A stretch of DNA of 64,000 bases from Streptomyces sp. ALI-76-A (GTDB lineage: Bacteria > Actinomycetota > Actinomycetes > Streptomycetales > Streptomycetaceae). The notes beneath the pieces were generated by a model that was not told where the DNA came from, searched no databases, and worked only from the letters and a program-made list of their open reading frames with translations. The DNA is taken from assembly GCF_030287445.1 (NCBI RefSeq), contig NZ_JASVWB010000002.1:4216001-4280000 (forward strand). The letters run 5' to 3'. The position numbers were made by a program, and so were the translations under genes. Shown one piece after another: positions 9,311-16,990 of the stretch (positions are counted from its first letter, which is position 1; every line of letters begins with the position of its first letter).

Positions 9311-9496
9311 TCACCGGCGGCGGACGCCCGCCTCCTCGCCGTACTCGCCGAGGACGACCACGTCGAACACGGCGCCCGCGAACACCTTGACGGCATGCAG
9401 GGCATCACCGAGGACGTGCCGGTGACTGCCCAGGACGGGGGTGGCGCCGGCCGGGCGGGGCGGGCGCGGAGCTGGGGTGATGGTTGCTGCGCTCAT
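9311..9496 (-). CDS. Small conserved Streptomyces protein (61 aa)
   Basis: 61 residues beginning MSAATITPAPRPPRPAG and ending with an acidic-basic tail GEYGEEAGVRRR. The middle (HVLGDALHAVKVFAGAVFDVVVL) is an amphipathic to hydrophobic helix. It ends 17 nt past the XPB stop codon and is convergent with it. I believe similar short proteins recur in streptomycetes but assign no function. The ATG used is the third of the longer frame and the first followed by typical sequence. Confidence 0.5.
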   Translation of the reverse strand: MSAATITPAPRPPRPAGATPVLGSHRHVLGDALHAVKVFAGAVFDVVVLGEYGEEAGVRRR

Positions 9497-9673
9497 GCCT
9501 CCATGGTGGCTTTTCCGGCATAAGGACGGCATCGGCCTGTGGTGTCGTCCCGGGTGCTCGCCGTGTAGTACCTGCGGCCGATGGGACGCCCCCAGAGAGG
9601 GAGGGGGCGGCCCCGCCTCTCCCCTAGGGGGTGCCCTGAGACACCGGGGTGCCTACGGCCCGGCGGGCGGTGG

Positions 9674-9705
9674 GTCCGTCAGTCCGTCAGTCCGTCAGTC
9701 CGTCG
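9674..9705. repeat. Four tandem 8-bp repeats (GTCCGTCA)
   Basis: GTCCGTCA occurs three times head to tail, followed by a fourth copy differing in the last base. It lies in the non-coding stretch between two small minus-strand ORFs. Function unknown; a short tandem repeat of this kind is prone to slippage. Confidence 0.8.
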
Positions 9706-9738
9706 GACTGCCGACCTGCGGACCTGCGGACCCGGTGG

Positions 9739-9912
9739 TCAGGCTCGCTTCGGGGGGAGCACCGAGCGGATGACGCCCTCCAGGAGCCGCTCCAGTTGCT
9801 CGGGGGACATGGCCCCGTGCCGCCACAGGTCCATGTCCCGTACGCCGTACCGCGTCAGTAACTCCCTCAGGGGGTCGGGGTCGGGCAAGGGGAGGTGCGT
9901 GGGTGGCTCCAC
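9739..9912 (-). CDS. Small hypothetical protein (57 aa) with a TTA leucine codon
   Basis: 57 codons from a GTG preceded by GGGAG 7 nt upstream. The product (DPDPLRELLTRYGVRDMDLWRHG, then SPEQLERLLEGVIRSVL) looks like a compact helical protein and has the expected G/C bias at third positions. Codon 18 is TTA, the rare leucine codon that makes translation depend on the bldA tRNA in Streptomyces. It is divergent from the HelR-like gene. No family recognised. Confidence 0.5.
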   Translation of the reverse strand: MEPPTHLPLPDPDPLRELLTRYGVRDMDLWRHGAMSPEQLERLLEGVIRSVLPPKRA

Positions 9913-10117
9913 GGACGGGCTCCCGGGGTTGGAGGGGCGACTGGGGTGGGGGGCGTGTCCCGCAGCCTACTTCCGCGGAAATCCGTTGGCCCCCGTCTCG
10001 TCCACTCGCCTAGAATCTCCGCTCTTGCCCGCCTCCTGACCGGAGTGCCGCCGACCGGACGGAAACCGGCCGGCATCCCGCGACCGCGTATCCCGTAGGC
10101 CCACCGGAGGCACCCCC

Positions 10118-12193
10118 TTGTCCACGCCCGTCGGCGACGACCCCCTCGTCCGCGAACGCTCCCACCTCGCCCGCTCCCGCGCCGCCCTGCGGGCCATGCG
10201 GGAGGACGTCGAGTCCCTCGACATCAGCGACGTCACCGCGAACTGGGTCAACGCGGAGGTCCTGGCCCGCCAGATCGACGAACGCGTCAAGGCGCTCGCC
10301 GACCTCAGCGACACCCCGCTGTTCTTCGGCCGCCTCGACTACCTGCGCCGGCCGGGCGCCGAACGGACGGAAGGCACGGACGGCGAGCGGGCGGACGGCG
10401 CGGACGGCGCGGACGGCGAGCGTTTCTACATCGGGCGCCGGCACGTGCACGACCAGGACGGCGACCCGATGGTCGTCGACTGGCGCGCACCGGTCTCGCA
10501 GCCGTTCTACCGGGCCTCGAAGAAGGACCCGATGGACGTGGCGCTGCGCCGCCGCTTCGGCTACACGGGCGGCGACCTCACCGCGTACGAGGACGAGCAC
10601 CTGCTGGACCCGGCGGAGGCCGCGGCCACCAGCAAGCTGCTCCAGCGGGAGATCGAGCGCCCGCGCGTCGGCCCGATGCGCGACATCGTGGCGACCATCC
10701 AGCCCGAGCAGGACGAGATCGTGCGCGCCGGCCTGGGCGGGACGGTGTGCGTGCAGGGCGGCCCGGGGACCGGGAAGACGGCCGTCGGCCTGCACCGCGT
10801 CGCGTACCTCCTCTACGCCCACCGTGAGCGGCTCGCCCGCACCGGCACCCTCGTCATCGGCCCCAACCGTTCCTTCCTGCACTACATCGAGCAGGTGCTG
10901 CCCGCGCTCGGTGAACTGACGGTCCGCCAGGCCACCGTGGACGACCTGGTCGCCCATGTGGAGGTGCGCGGTACGGACGAGGCGGCGGCGGCGATCGTCA
11001 AGGGCGACGCGCGGATGGCCCAGGTGCTGCGGCGGGCCGTCCACGCGCACGTGACGATGCCGGCCGAGCCGGTGGTGGTGGTGCGCGGCTCACGCCGCTG
11101 GCGGGTCCCGGTGTACGAACTGGAGGACATCGTCCGCGAGTTGCTGGACCGGGGCATCCGCTACGGAGCCGCCCGCGAGGCCCTGCCGCGGCGCATCGCG
11201 CACGCCGTGCTGGTGCAGATGGAGCGTTCGGGCGAGGCGCCGGACGACCGGGTGCAGGACGCGGTGGCCCGCAACGCGGCGGTGAAGGCGGCGGTCAAAC
11301 AGATCTGGCCGCCGGTCGACCCGGCCAGACTGGTGCTGCGGCTGCTGACGGACGCGGACTTCCTGGCCGCGCACGCGGAGGGCGTGCTGAGCGCGGACGA
11401 GCAGAAGACGATCCTGTGGACGAAGCCGGTGAGGTCGGCGAGGTCGGCGAGGTGGTCGGCGGCGGACGCGGTGCTGATCGACGAGGCACAGGACCTGGTC
11501 CAGCGCACGCACTCCCTCGGCCATGTCGTCCTGGACGAGGCGCAGGACCTCTCCCCCATGCAGTACCGGGCCGTCGGCCGCCGCTGCACCACCGGCTCCG
11601 CCACCGTCCTCGGCGACCTCGCCCAGGGCACCACCCCCTGGGCCACCCGGAGTTGGCACGAGGCGCTGGCCCACCTCGGCAAGACGGACGGCGTGGTCGA
11701 GGAACTGACGGCCGGATTCCGCGTCCCGACCGACGTCATCGCGTACGCCTCCCGTCTCCTGCCGCACATCGCCCCCGGCCTGACCCCGGTCGCGTCGGTC
11801 CGGGAGAACCCCGGCTCCTTCGAGATCCGCCCGGTCACCGGCCCGGCCGACGTGATCGCCGCCTGCGAGGAGTCGCTGGGCAACGAGGGCTCCATCGGCC
11901 TGATCGCCGCCGACGCCCGCGTCCCGGCCCTGGCGAAGGCGCTCGCGGCGGCGGGCGTCGGCCACCTGGCCCCGGGCGAGGAGACGACCCACGAGGCCCG
12001 CCTCACGCTGGTCCCCGCCTCCCTGGCCAAGGGCCTGGAGTACGACTACGTGGTCCTCGACGACCCGCAGGCGATCGTCGACGGCGAACCCGACGCACGC
12101 ACCGGCCTGCGCCGCCTGTACGTCACCCTCACCCGAGCGGTCTCAGGACTGACGGTCACCCACACGACCCCGCTCCCCCCACAACTGACCTGA
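10118..12193 (+). CDS. helR: HelD/HelR-type RNA polymerase-recycling helicase
   Basis: 691 residues, UvrD-like superfamily 1 ATPase of the HelD/HelR class. The N-terminal coiled-coil arm (residues 8-60) and the FYIGRRHVHDQDG...VVDWRAPVSQPFYRA block are typical of HelD. Walker A GGPGTGKT lies near 214-222, VVLDEAQDLSPMQ is motif II, and KGLEYDYVVLDDP and LYVTLTRA are motifs V and VI. A second DEAQDL just upstream (VLIDEAQDL) is normal for the HelR subgroup. Family members dissociate stalled RNA polymerase, and HelR displaces rifamycins. I see no rifamycin-associated inverted repeat in the 200 nt upstream. Assignment to HelR rather than a HelD paralogue is uncertain. Confidence 0.78.
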   Translation: MSTPVGDDPLVRERSHLARSRAALRAMREDVESLDISDVTANWVNAEVLARQIDERVKALADLSDTPLFFGRLDYLRRPGAERTEGTDGERADGADGADGERFYIGRRHVHDQDGDPMVVDWRAPVSQPFYRASKKDPMDVALRRRFGYTGGDLTAYEDEHLLDPAEAAATSKLLQREIERPRVGPMRDIVATIQPEQDEIVRAGLGGTVCVQGGPGTGKTAVGLHRVAYLLYAHRERLARTGTLVIGPNRSFLHYIEQVLPALGELTVRQATVDDLVAHVEVRGTDEAAAAIVKGDARMAQVLRRAVHAHVTMPAEPVVVVRGSRRWRVPVYELEDIVRELLDRGIRYGAAREALPRRIAHAVLVQMERSGEAPDDRVQDAVARNAAVKAAVKQIWPPVDPARLVLRLLTDADFLAAHAEGVLSADEQKTILWTKPVRSARSARWSAADAVLIDEAQDLVQRTHSLGHVVLDEAQDLSPMQYRAVGRRCTTGSATVLGDLAQGTTPWATRSWHEALAHLGKTDGVVEELTAGFRVPTDVIAYASRLLPHIAPGLTPVASVRENPGSFEIRPVTGPADVIAACEESLGNEGSIGLIAADARVPALAKALAAAGVGHLAPGEETTHEARLTLVPASLAKGLEYDYVVLDDPQAIVDGEPDARTGLRRLYVTLTRAVSGLTVTHTTPLPPQLT

Positions 12194-12394
12194 CATCCCC
12201 ACCCCCTCCCGCACGGGTGGGCGCGGCCGGCACCCCGCCAACACCGGACCACACGACCCACCCCACCACCCCTTCCCGCGGGCAGTCGTGCCGCTGGGGC
12301 TGCACGGGTGGGCCCGGACGGCACCGGACGCCGCGACCCACCCACCGGCACCTCGACAACCCCGGACACCGCACCGGCGCCCACCCCGCGCCCC

Positions 12395-13087
12395 CTACCC
12401 CCCGTCCACCACCCGCCGCCACTCCGCGACCGCCTCCGCCGAGACCCCCCGCTCCCAGCCGCCCGGCCGCGCCGCCCCGCCGATGTGGAAGCCGTCGATC
12501 CCGGCCGCCCGGAGCACCGGTACGTGGTCCAGCCGCAGCCCCCCGCCCACCAGCAGCCGCTGCTCGTACCCCGGCTCCCCCCGCCGCCGCGCCTCGGCGA
12601 GCAGCGTGGGCAGGCCGGCGTCCACGCCGGACGCCGAACCCGCCGTCAGATAGGTGTCGAGTCCGGACAGCCCGTCCAGCTGCTTGCGCAGCGCGTCCCG
12701 GTCGGCGGCGTGGTCGATCGCCCGGTGGAACGTCCAGCGGCAGCCGTCCAGCACGCCGACGACCCGCTCCACGGCCGCCAGGTCCACCCCGCCGTCCGCG
12801 TCGAGGAACCCGAGCACGAACTCGTCGGCCCCCGCCGCCCGCAGCTCGCCCGCCGTGCGCACGAGCCGCTCGACGTCGTCCGCCGTGAAACCGTCCGCCG
12901 GCCGCAGCATCACCCGCAGCGCGAGGTCGACGGCGGCCCGGATCCCGGCGAAGGTCCCGACCGGCGGGGTCAGGCCGTCCGCCGCCATGTCGGTGACCAG
13001 TTCGAGGCGGTCCGCGCCTCCGGCCTGGGCGGCGACCGCGTCCTCGACGTCGAGGGCGATCACCTCCAGGACTGCACGCTTGCTCAT
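12395..13087 (-). CDS. cutC: CutC family protein
   Basis: 230 residues, a full-length CutC TIM-barrel protein. Diagnostic parts are VLEVIALDVEDAVAAQAGGADRLEL at the N-terminus, VMLRPADGF, VLGFLDADGGVD, WTFHRAIDHAAD, YLTAGSASGVDAG and GIDGFHIGGAAR. The family is annotated for copper homeostasis, though the biochemical role is unsettled. ATG start. The upstream region carries a DasR-like palindrome. It is convergent with the HelR-like gene across a 200-nt spacer that holds GC-rich sequence with a GGGTGGGC repeat motif and no gene. Confidence 0.9.
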   Translation of the reverse strand: MSKRAVLEVIALDVEDAVAAQAGGADRLELVTDMAADGLTPPVGTFAGIRAAVDLALRVMLRPADGFTADDVERLVRTAGELRAAGADEFVLGFLDADGGVDLAAVERVVGVLDGCRWTFHRAIDHAADRDALRKQLDGLSGLDTYLTAGSASGVDAGLPTLLAEARRRGEPGYEQRLLVGGGLRLDHVPVLRAAGIDGFHIGGAARPGGWERGVSAEAVAEWRRVVDGG

Positions 13088-13126
13088 GGGACCCCAATCG
13101 TCTCGTCTCAGCGGGCGGCTACCACT

Positions 13127-13142
13127 ACAGGTCTAGTCCAAT
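13127..13142. promoter_or_regulatory. Possible DasR-responsive element upstream of cutC
   Basis: ACAGGTCTAGTCCAAT matches 13 of 16 positions of the DasR site consensus as I recall it (ACTGGTCTAGACCACT). It sits 40 nt upstream of cutC and about 110 nt upstream of the divergent HD-hydrolase gene. GntR-family sites look alike, so the regulator is uncertain. Confidence 0.3.
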
Positions 13143-13249
13143 CTGGTCAAAGACTACGCCTGTACGGGATCCCGCTCACCCGGTGCTCACCGGACACCGC
13201 TCACCCGGCCGCACGGACGGGCCGGCCCGCTCGCGGGGAGAATGGCCGC

Positions 13250-13897
13250 ATGGCCGATCCCGACGCCCTGCGCACCCGCTTCGCCCGCGCCCTGGAAGGA
13301 GCCCGGGGCCCCGACGCCACCGGCCCCGACCCGACGCCGTACGCCGACAACCTGCTCGCCCGCTGGCAGGAGCCGCAGCGCCGCTACCACACGCTCACGC
13401 ACCTCACCGCGGTCCTCGACCACATCGACGCCCTCGCGCCGCACGCCACCGACCCGGACGCCGTCCGCCTGGCCGCGTGGTTCCACGACGCGGTCTACCT
13501 CCCCGACCGCTCCGAGAACGAGGAACGCTCGGCCCGGCTCGCCGAGCGCGCCCTAGCCGAAGCGGGGGTGCCCGCCGCGCGGACCGCCGAGGTGGCCCGC
13601 CTGGTCCGCCTCACCGTCACCCACGACCCCGCCGACGACGACCCGGACGGCCAGGTCCTGTGCGACGCCGACCTGGCGGTCCTCGCCGCCCCGCCGTCCG
13701 CGTACGCCGCCTACACGGCCGCCGTCCGCGAGGAGTACGGCTTCGTCCCGCCGGACGCCTTCCGCGCGGGCCGCGCCACCGTCCTGCGGCAACTCCTCGC
13801 TCTGCCCCGCCTGTTCAGGACGCCGTACGGACAGAAGCGGTGGGAGGCGACGGCCCGGTACAACATCGCCGCCGAGTTGGCGCTGCTGGAGAGCTGA
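13250..13897 (+). CDS. HD-superfamily metal-dependent phosphohydrolase
   Basis: 215 residues. Matches the predicted HD phosphohydrolase family: RRYHTLTHL supplies the first His, AAWFHDAVY the HD pair, NEERSA follows, and LCDADLAVLAAP gives the downstream Asp. The family acts on nucleotides or other phosphate monoesters; the substrate is unknown. ATG start with GGGGAG 9 nt upstream. Divergent from cutC. Confidence 0.85.
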   Translation: MADPDALRTRFARALEGARGPDATGPDPTPYADNLLARWQEPQRRYHTLTHLTAVLDHIDALAPHATDPDAVRLAAWFHDAVYLPDRSENEERSARLAERALAEAGVPAARTAEVARLVRLTVTHDPADDDPDGQVLCDADLAVLAAPPSAYAAYTAAVREEYGFVPPDAFRAGRATVLRQLLALPRLFRTPYGQKRWEATARYNIAAELALLES

Positions 13898-13988
13898 CGC
13901 GCCGGGCCCGGGCGACCGAGAATTCGGGTTCGCCCGGCCGGGAGAGCCCCTACTGTTGCACCCCATGCGCGCATGGGGCGGAGAACGA

Positions 13989-15032
13989 GTGGACGAGGCC
14001 GTCGCGGGTGCCGTGGCGGTGCTGCGGACGGCGACGGAGCGGGACTGGGACAGGGTGCCGGCGGGCCGGCTGGAGTGGAGCTGCCGGCAGACCGCCGAAC
14101 ACCTCGCCGGCGTGCTCCTCGCCTACGCCGGCCAGCTGGCGGGCCGCGCGCGGACCGCGTACCTGCCCTTCGACCTCACCCTCGACGAGGACACCGGCCA
14201 CGCGGCCGTCCTCGACGTCCTGGAGACCACCGCCGCGCTGCTCGTCGCCACCCTCCGCACCACCCCGCCCGAGGTGCGCGCCTTCCACCCGTACCCGTTC
14301 GGCAGCGCGGACCGTGAGGGCTTCGCCGCGATGGGGATCGCCGAGACCCTCCTGCACACCCATGACATCGCCGAGGGCCTGGGGCTGCCGTACGAGCCGC
14401 CCGCAGAGCTCGCCGCGTACGTCCTGACGGGGATCTTCCCGCACGTCCGGCCCGGCCCCGACCACTGGCGCACCCTGCTGTGGGCCACCGGGCGCGGCGA
14501 GCTGCCCGGCCGCGCGCCGGTCACCGCGTGGCGCTGGAGCAACAGCCTCGTCCTGCCCGCCGGCCGGCTGACCCTCCAGGGCGTCACCCCCGCGGCCGCC
14601 GCCGACCTCCGCGCGGGCGGCGACGGCGGGTTCGCGTGGCTGGACGGCGGCCCGTTCGAGGGCACCCGGGAGGCCGCGGGAATGGTGACGAAGGCGTACG
14701 AGGCGGGGACGCACCGCCCGGAGTGGGGGCTGTTCGTCCTCGTGCGGCGGGAGGACGGCCGGGCCGTCGGCGGCATGGGGTTCCACGGCGTCCCGGACGG
14801 CGAGGGCCGTGCCGAGATCGGCTACGACCTGGTGGAGAGCGCGCGCGGCCAGGGCTACGCCACCGAGGCGCTGCGCGCGCTGTCGGAGTGGGCGCTGGCC
14901 CGGGACGACGTCCGGACGCTGTTCGCGGTCGTCGACCGGGTCAACATCCCGTCCCAGCGGCTGATCTCCCGCGCCGGGTTCACGAAGGTGAGCGAGGACG
15001 ACGAGTACTTCGCCTACGAACTGCGCGACTGA
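13989..15032 (+). CDS. MDMPI/DinB-like domain fused to GNAT N-acetyltransferase
   Basis: 347 residues in two parts. Residues 1-225 resemble the mycothiol-dependent maleylpyruvate isomerase N-domain (DinB-like four-helix bundle: CRQTAEHLAGVLLAYAGQL, GIAETLLHTHDIAEGLG). Residues 230-347 are a GNAT acetyltransferase with EIGYDLVESARGQGYATEAL, the acetyl-CoA loop being RGQGYA, and NIPSQRLISRAGF. The fusion could modify a thiol-linked or amine substrate, but this is guesswork. GTG chosen because GGAG lies 5 nt upstream; ATG codons 24 and 33 nt earlier are in frame but lack a ribosome site. Confidence 0.8.
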   Translation: MDEAVAGAVAVLRTATERDWDRVPAGRLEWSCRQTAEHLAGVLLAYAGQLAGRARTAYLPFDLTLDEDTGHAAVLDVLETTAALLVATLRTTPPEVRAFHPYPFGSADREGFAAMGIAETLLHTHDIAEGLGLPYEPPAELAAYVLTGIFPHVRPGPDHWRTLLWATGRGELPGRAPVTAWRWSNSLVLPAGRLTLQGVTPAAAADLRAGGDGGFAWLDGGPFEGTREAAGMVTKAYEAGTHRPEWGLFVLVRREDGRAVGGMGFHGVPDGEGRAEIGYDLVESARGQGYATEALRALSEWALARDDVRTLFAVVDRVNIPSQRLISRAGFTKVSEDDEYFAYELRD

Positions 15033-15044
15033 CGGGTCCTCAGC

Positions 15045-15323
15045 CTACGAACTGCGCGGCTGAGGACGCCCCTTCGGCCGGCGCAGCCCCGCCTCCGTGA
15101 GCCGGCGCACCAGTTCCTTGGACCCGACCGGCACCGCGCCGGCGGCCACCACGTCCGCGTACCGGTGCGAGGGGATGTCGTAGTGGTCGCGCTCGAAGGC
15201 CCGGCGCGGGACGCCCAAGCCGTCGGCGAACGCCTGGAGTTCCTCGAACGAGACGTCGCTCACCAGGTGCGACCACATGCGGCCGTGCCCGGGCCAGGTC
15301 GGCGGGTCGATGTAGAGCGTCAC
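15045..15323 (-). CDS. DUF4031 domain protein
   Basis: 92 residues starting at GTG with GAGG 5 nt upstream. Begins TLYIDPPTWPGHGRMWSHLVSD and contains HYDIPSHRY, the hallmark of the short DUF4031 family. Function unknown. Its start lies 7 nt after the end of the next minus-strand gene, so the two are probably one operon. Confidence 0.85.
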   Translation of the reverse strand: MTLYIDPPTWPGHGRMWSHLVSDVSFEELQAFADGLGVPRRAFERDHYDIPSHRYADVVAAGAVPVGSKELVRRLTEAGLRRPKGRPQPRSS

Positions 15324-15330
15324 CGGAGCC

Positions 15331-15714
15331 TCACGAGGACACCGCCCCGCCCGCCGCCGACCCGAGCGTCCCCACCGCGGCGACCTTCACGCCCGCCTGG
15401 TGGCACACCCAGTGCGGGTCGGGGCCGAGTTCCGGTTCGACGTCCAGCGCGTGCGGGTCGCCGGAGCCGCACACCGGGCACAACGGCCAGCGCCCGTAGC
15501 GTTCGAGGAGCGCGTCCTGCACGTCCTGCGCCACCAGGCCGGCCACGAACTGCGCCCCGTCCGGCCACTGCTCGACCCACCAGCGGCGCTGGACGACGGA
15601 GTCCTCGACCATGGACACCACGTCGGCGGCGGCGACCTTCTGTGCGGCCAGGTCGGCGAGCACCAGGGCGCGTGCCGCGTGCAACGCCTGCTCCAAGGGG
15701 CTGATGGGGTCCAT
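15331..15714 (-). CDS. Conserved hypothetical protein with CPVCGSGDPH motif
   Basis: 127 residues. N-terminal helical region (LEQALHAARALVLADLAAQ), a WWVEQWPDGAQFVAGLVAQDVQDAL helix, then CPVCGSGDPHALDVEP and a single later WVCHQAG, which together could form a metal site. ATG start, upstream of the DUF4031 gene in the same operon and divergent from the RpiR regulator gene with only 55 nt between starts. No function assigned. Confidence 0.75.
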   Translation of the reverse strand: MDPISPLEQALHAARALVLADLAAQKVAAADVVSMVEDSVVQRRWWVEQWPDGAQFVAGLVAQDVQDALLERYGRWPLCPVCGSGDPHALDVEPELGPDPHWVCHQAGVKVAAVGTLGSAAGGAVSS

Positions 15715-15733
15715 GCACCCATTGTGCGCACTC

Positions 15734-15765
15734 TTGACCACCGCACCGGCCCGAAAATATCTTTC
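15734..15765 (+). promoter_or_regulatory. Leaderless promoter of the rpiR gene with overlapping operator-like palindrome
   Basis: A -35 TTGACC and a -10 TATCTT are separated by 18 nt, and the -10 ends 7 nt before the GTG start, so transcription should begin at the start codon. The symmetric GAAA-ATATC-TTTC overlaps the -10 box, where a repressor would block it. RpiR/MurR-type regulators often use A/T-rich GAAA..TTTC operators, so autoregulation is likely (inference). Confidence 0.5.
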
Positions 15766-15769
15766 ATGG

Positions 15770-16693
15770 GTGACCCGCGAAGTGAAGGAAAGTTTCGGCA
15801 GGGGCGCGAGGAGCGCGGCCGCCCCGCCCGCGCCGGCCGCCCTGGCGGCCAAGGTGCGTACCCTCGCCCCGTCCATGACCCGCTCCATGCAGCGGGTCGC
15901 CGAGGCCGTCGCGAACGACCCGGCCGGCTGCGCGGCCCTCACGGTCACCGGTCTCGCCGAACGCACCGGCACCAGCGAGGCGACGGTCGTCCGCACCGCC
16001 CGCCTGCTCGGCTACCCCGGCTACCGCGACCTGCGCCTGGCGCTGGCCGGTCTCGCCGCCCAGCAGCAGTCCGGCCGGGCGCCCGCGATCACCACGGACA
16101 TCGCGGTCGACGACCCGATCGCCGACGTCGTCGCGAAACTCGCCCACGACGAGCAGCAGACCCTCGCGGACACGGCGGCCGGTCTGGACACCGCGCAGCT
16201 CGGTGCGGCCGTCACCGCGCTGGCCGCCGCCCGGCGGACCGATGTGTACGGGGTCGGGGCGAGCGGGCTGGTCGCCCAGGACCTCACCCAGAAGCTGCTG
16301 CGGATAGGTCTGATAGCCCACGCCCACAGCGACCCCCACCTCGCCGTCACCAACGCCGTGCAACTGCGGGCGGGCGACGTCGCCCTCGCGATCACCCACT
16401 CCGGTTCGACCGGTGACGTCATCGAGCCGTTGCGGGTCGCCTTCGAGCACGGGGCCACCACGGTGGCGATCACCGGCCGGCCCGACGGACCGGTCACCCA
16501 GTACGCCGACCACATCCTGACGACATCGACCGCGCGGGAGAGCGAACTGCGGCCCGCCGCGATGTCGTCGCGGACCAGTCAGCTGCTGGTGGTGGACTGT
16601 CTGTTCGTGGGCGTGGCGCAGCGGACGTACGAGACGGCGGCACCGGCCCTGTCCGCGTCGTACGAGGCGCTGGCCCACCGGCACCGGCGCTAG
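15770..16693 (+). CDS. RpiR/MurR-family transcriptional regulator
   Basis: 307 residues. The N-terminal HTH_6 domain (about 25-100: LAPSMTRSMQRVAEAVANDP, then LAERTGTSEATVVRTARLLG) is followed by a SIS sugar-phosphate-binding domain (about 130-290: TDVYGVGASGLVAQDL, AITHSGSTGDVIEPL). Such proteins sense phosphosugars. The neighbour murQ suggests N-acetylmuramate-6-phosphate as ligand (inference). The GTG is supported by a leaderless promoter. The TAG stop codon is supplied by the CTAG end of the adjacent MITE-like element. Confidence 0.9.
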   Translation: MTREVKESFGRGARSAAAPPAPAALAAKVRTLAPSMTRSMQRVAEAVANDPAGCAALTVTGLAERTGTSEATVVRTARLLGYPGYRDLRLALAGLAAQQQSGRAPAITTDIAVDDPIADVVAKLAHDEQQTLADTAAGLDTAQLGAAVTALAAARRTDVYGVGASGLVAQDLTQKLLRIGLIAHAHSDPHLAVTNAVQLRAGDVALAITHSGSTGDVIEPLRVAFEHGATTVAITGRPDGPVTQYADHILTTSTARESELRPAAMSSRTSQLLVVDCLFVGVAQRTYETAAPALSASYEALAHRHRR

Positions 16694-16858
16694 TGCCGTG
16701 GCAGGCAACGTTCGCCCCGTCGCGACGCCCGGCACGCCCTCTCGCCGCACCGGCCGAAAGCCCAAGTACATCCAGTACGAGGGCTTCCGGCCGGCACGCC
16801 GAGAGCACGCACCGGACGCCGCTCCTTGACGGGCAAACGTTGCCTGCCGCGGCACTAG
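16690..16858 (-). mobile_element. 169-bp palindromic MITE-like element, copy A
   Basis: Bounded by CTAG at both ends, with about 28-bp terminal inverted repeats starting CTAGTGCCGCGGCAGGCAAC. The two halves are reverse complements along nearly their whole length, giving one long imperfect hairpin with a TGGAT centre. It is the reverse complement of copies B and C and differs from each at only 2 positions. It encodes no transposase. The left CTAG contributes the stop codon of the RpiR gene. Confidence 0.85.
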
Positions 16859-16990
16859 ACCACGGGCCGGACCGCAGGCGCTGGACCATGGGCCGGACCG
16901 CAGACAGGACCGCGGACCGAACCGCGGGCCCGGACCGCCGGCAACACCGCAACACATCGCACCGCGCAGTGGAAAGAGCAGCCTGTCACC

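Noticed and set aside
9674..9705. CRISPR-like short repeats
   Set aside because: Eight-bp units without spacers; no cas genes anywhere in the window.
11470..11560. Two DEAQDL motifs in the HelR-like protein suspected as a duplication
   Set aside because: The preceding LIDEAQDL segment is, as far as I recall, part of the normal HelR sequence, so no duplication needs to be invoked.
11416..12888. 490-codon plus-strand frame running from helR into the cutC region
   Set aside because: Pro/Arg/Thr low-complexity translation that overlaps two real genes in other frames.
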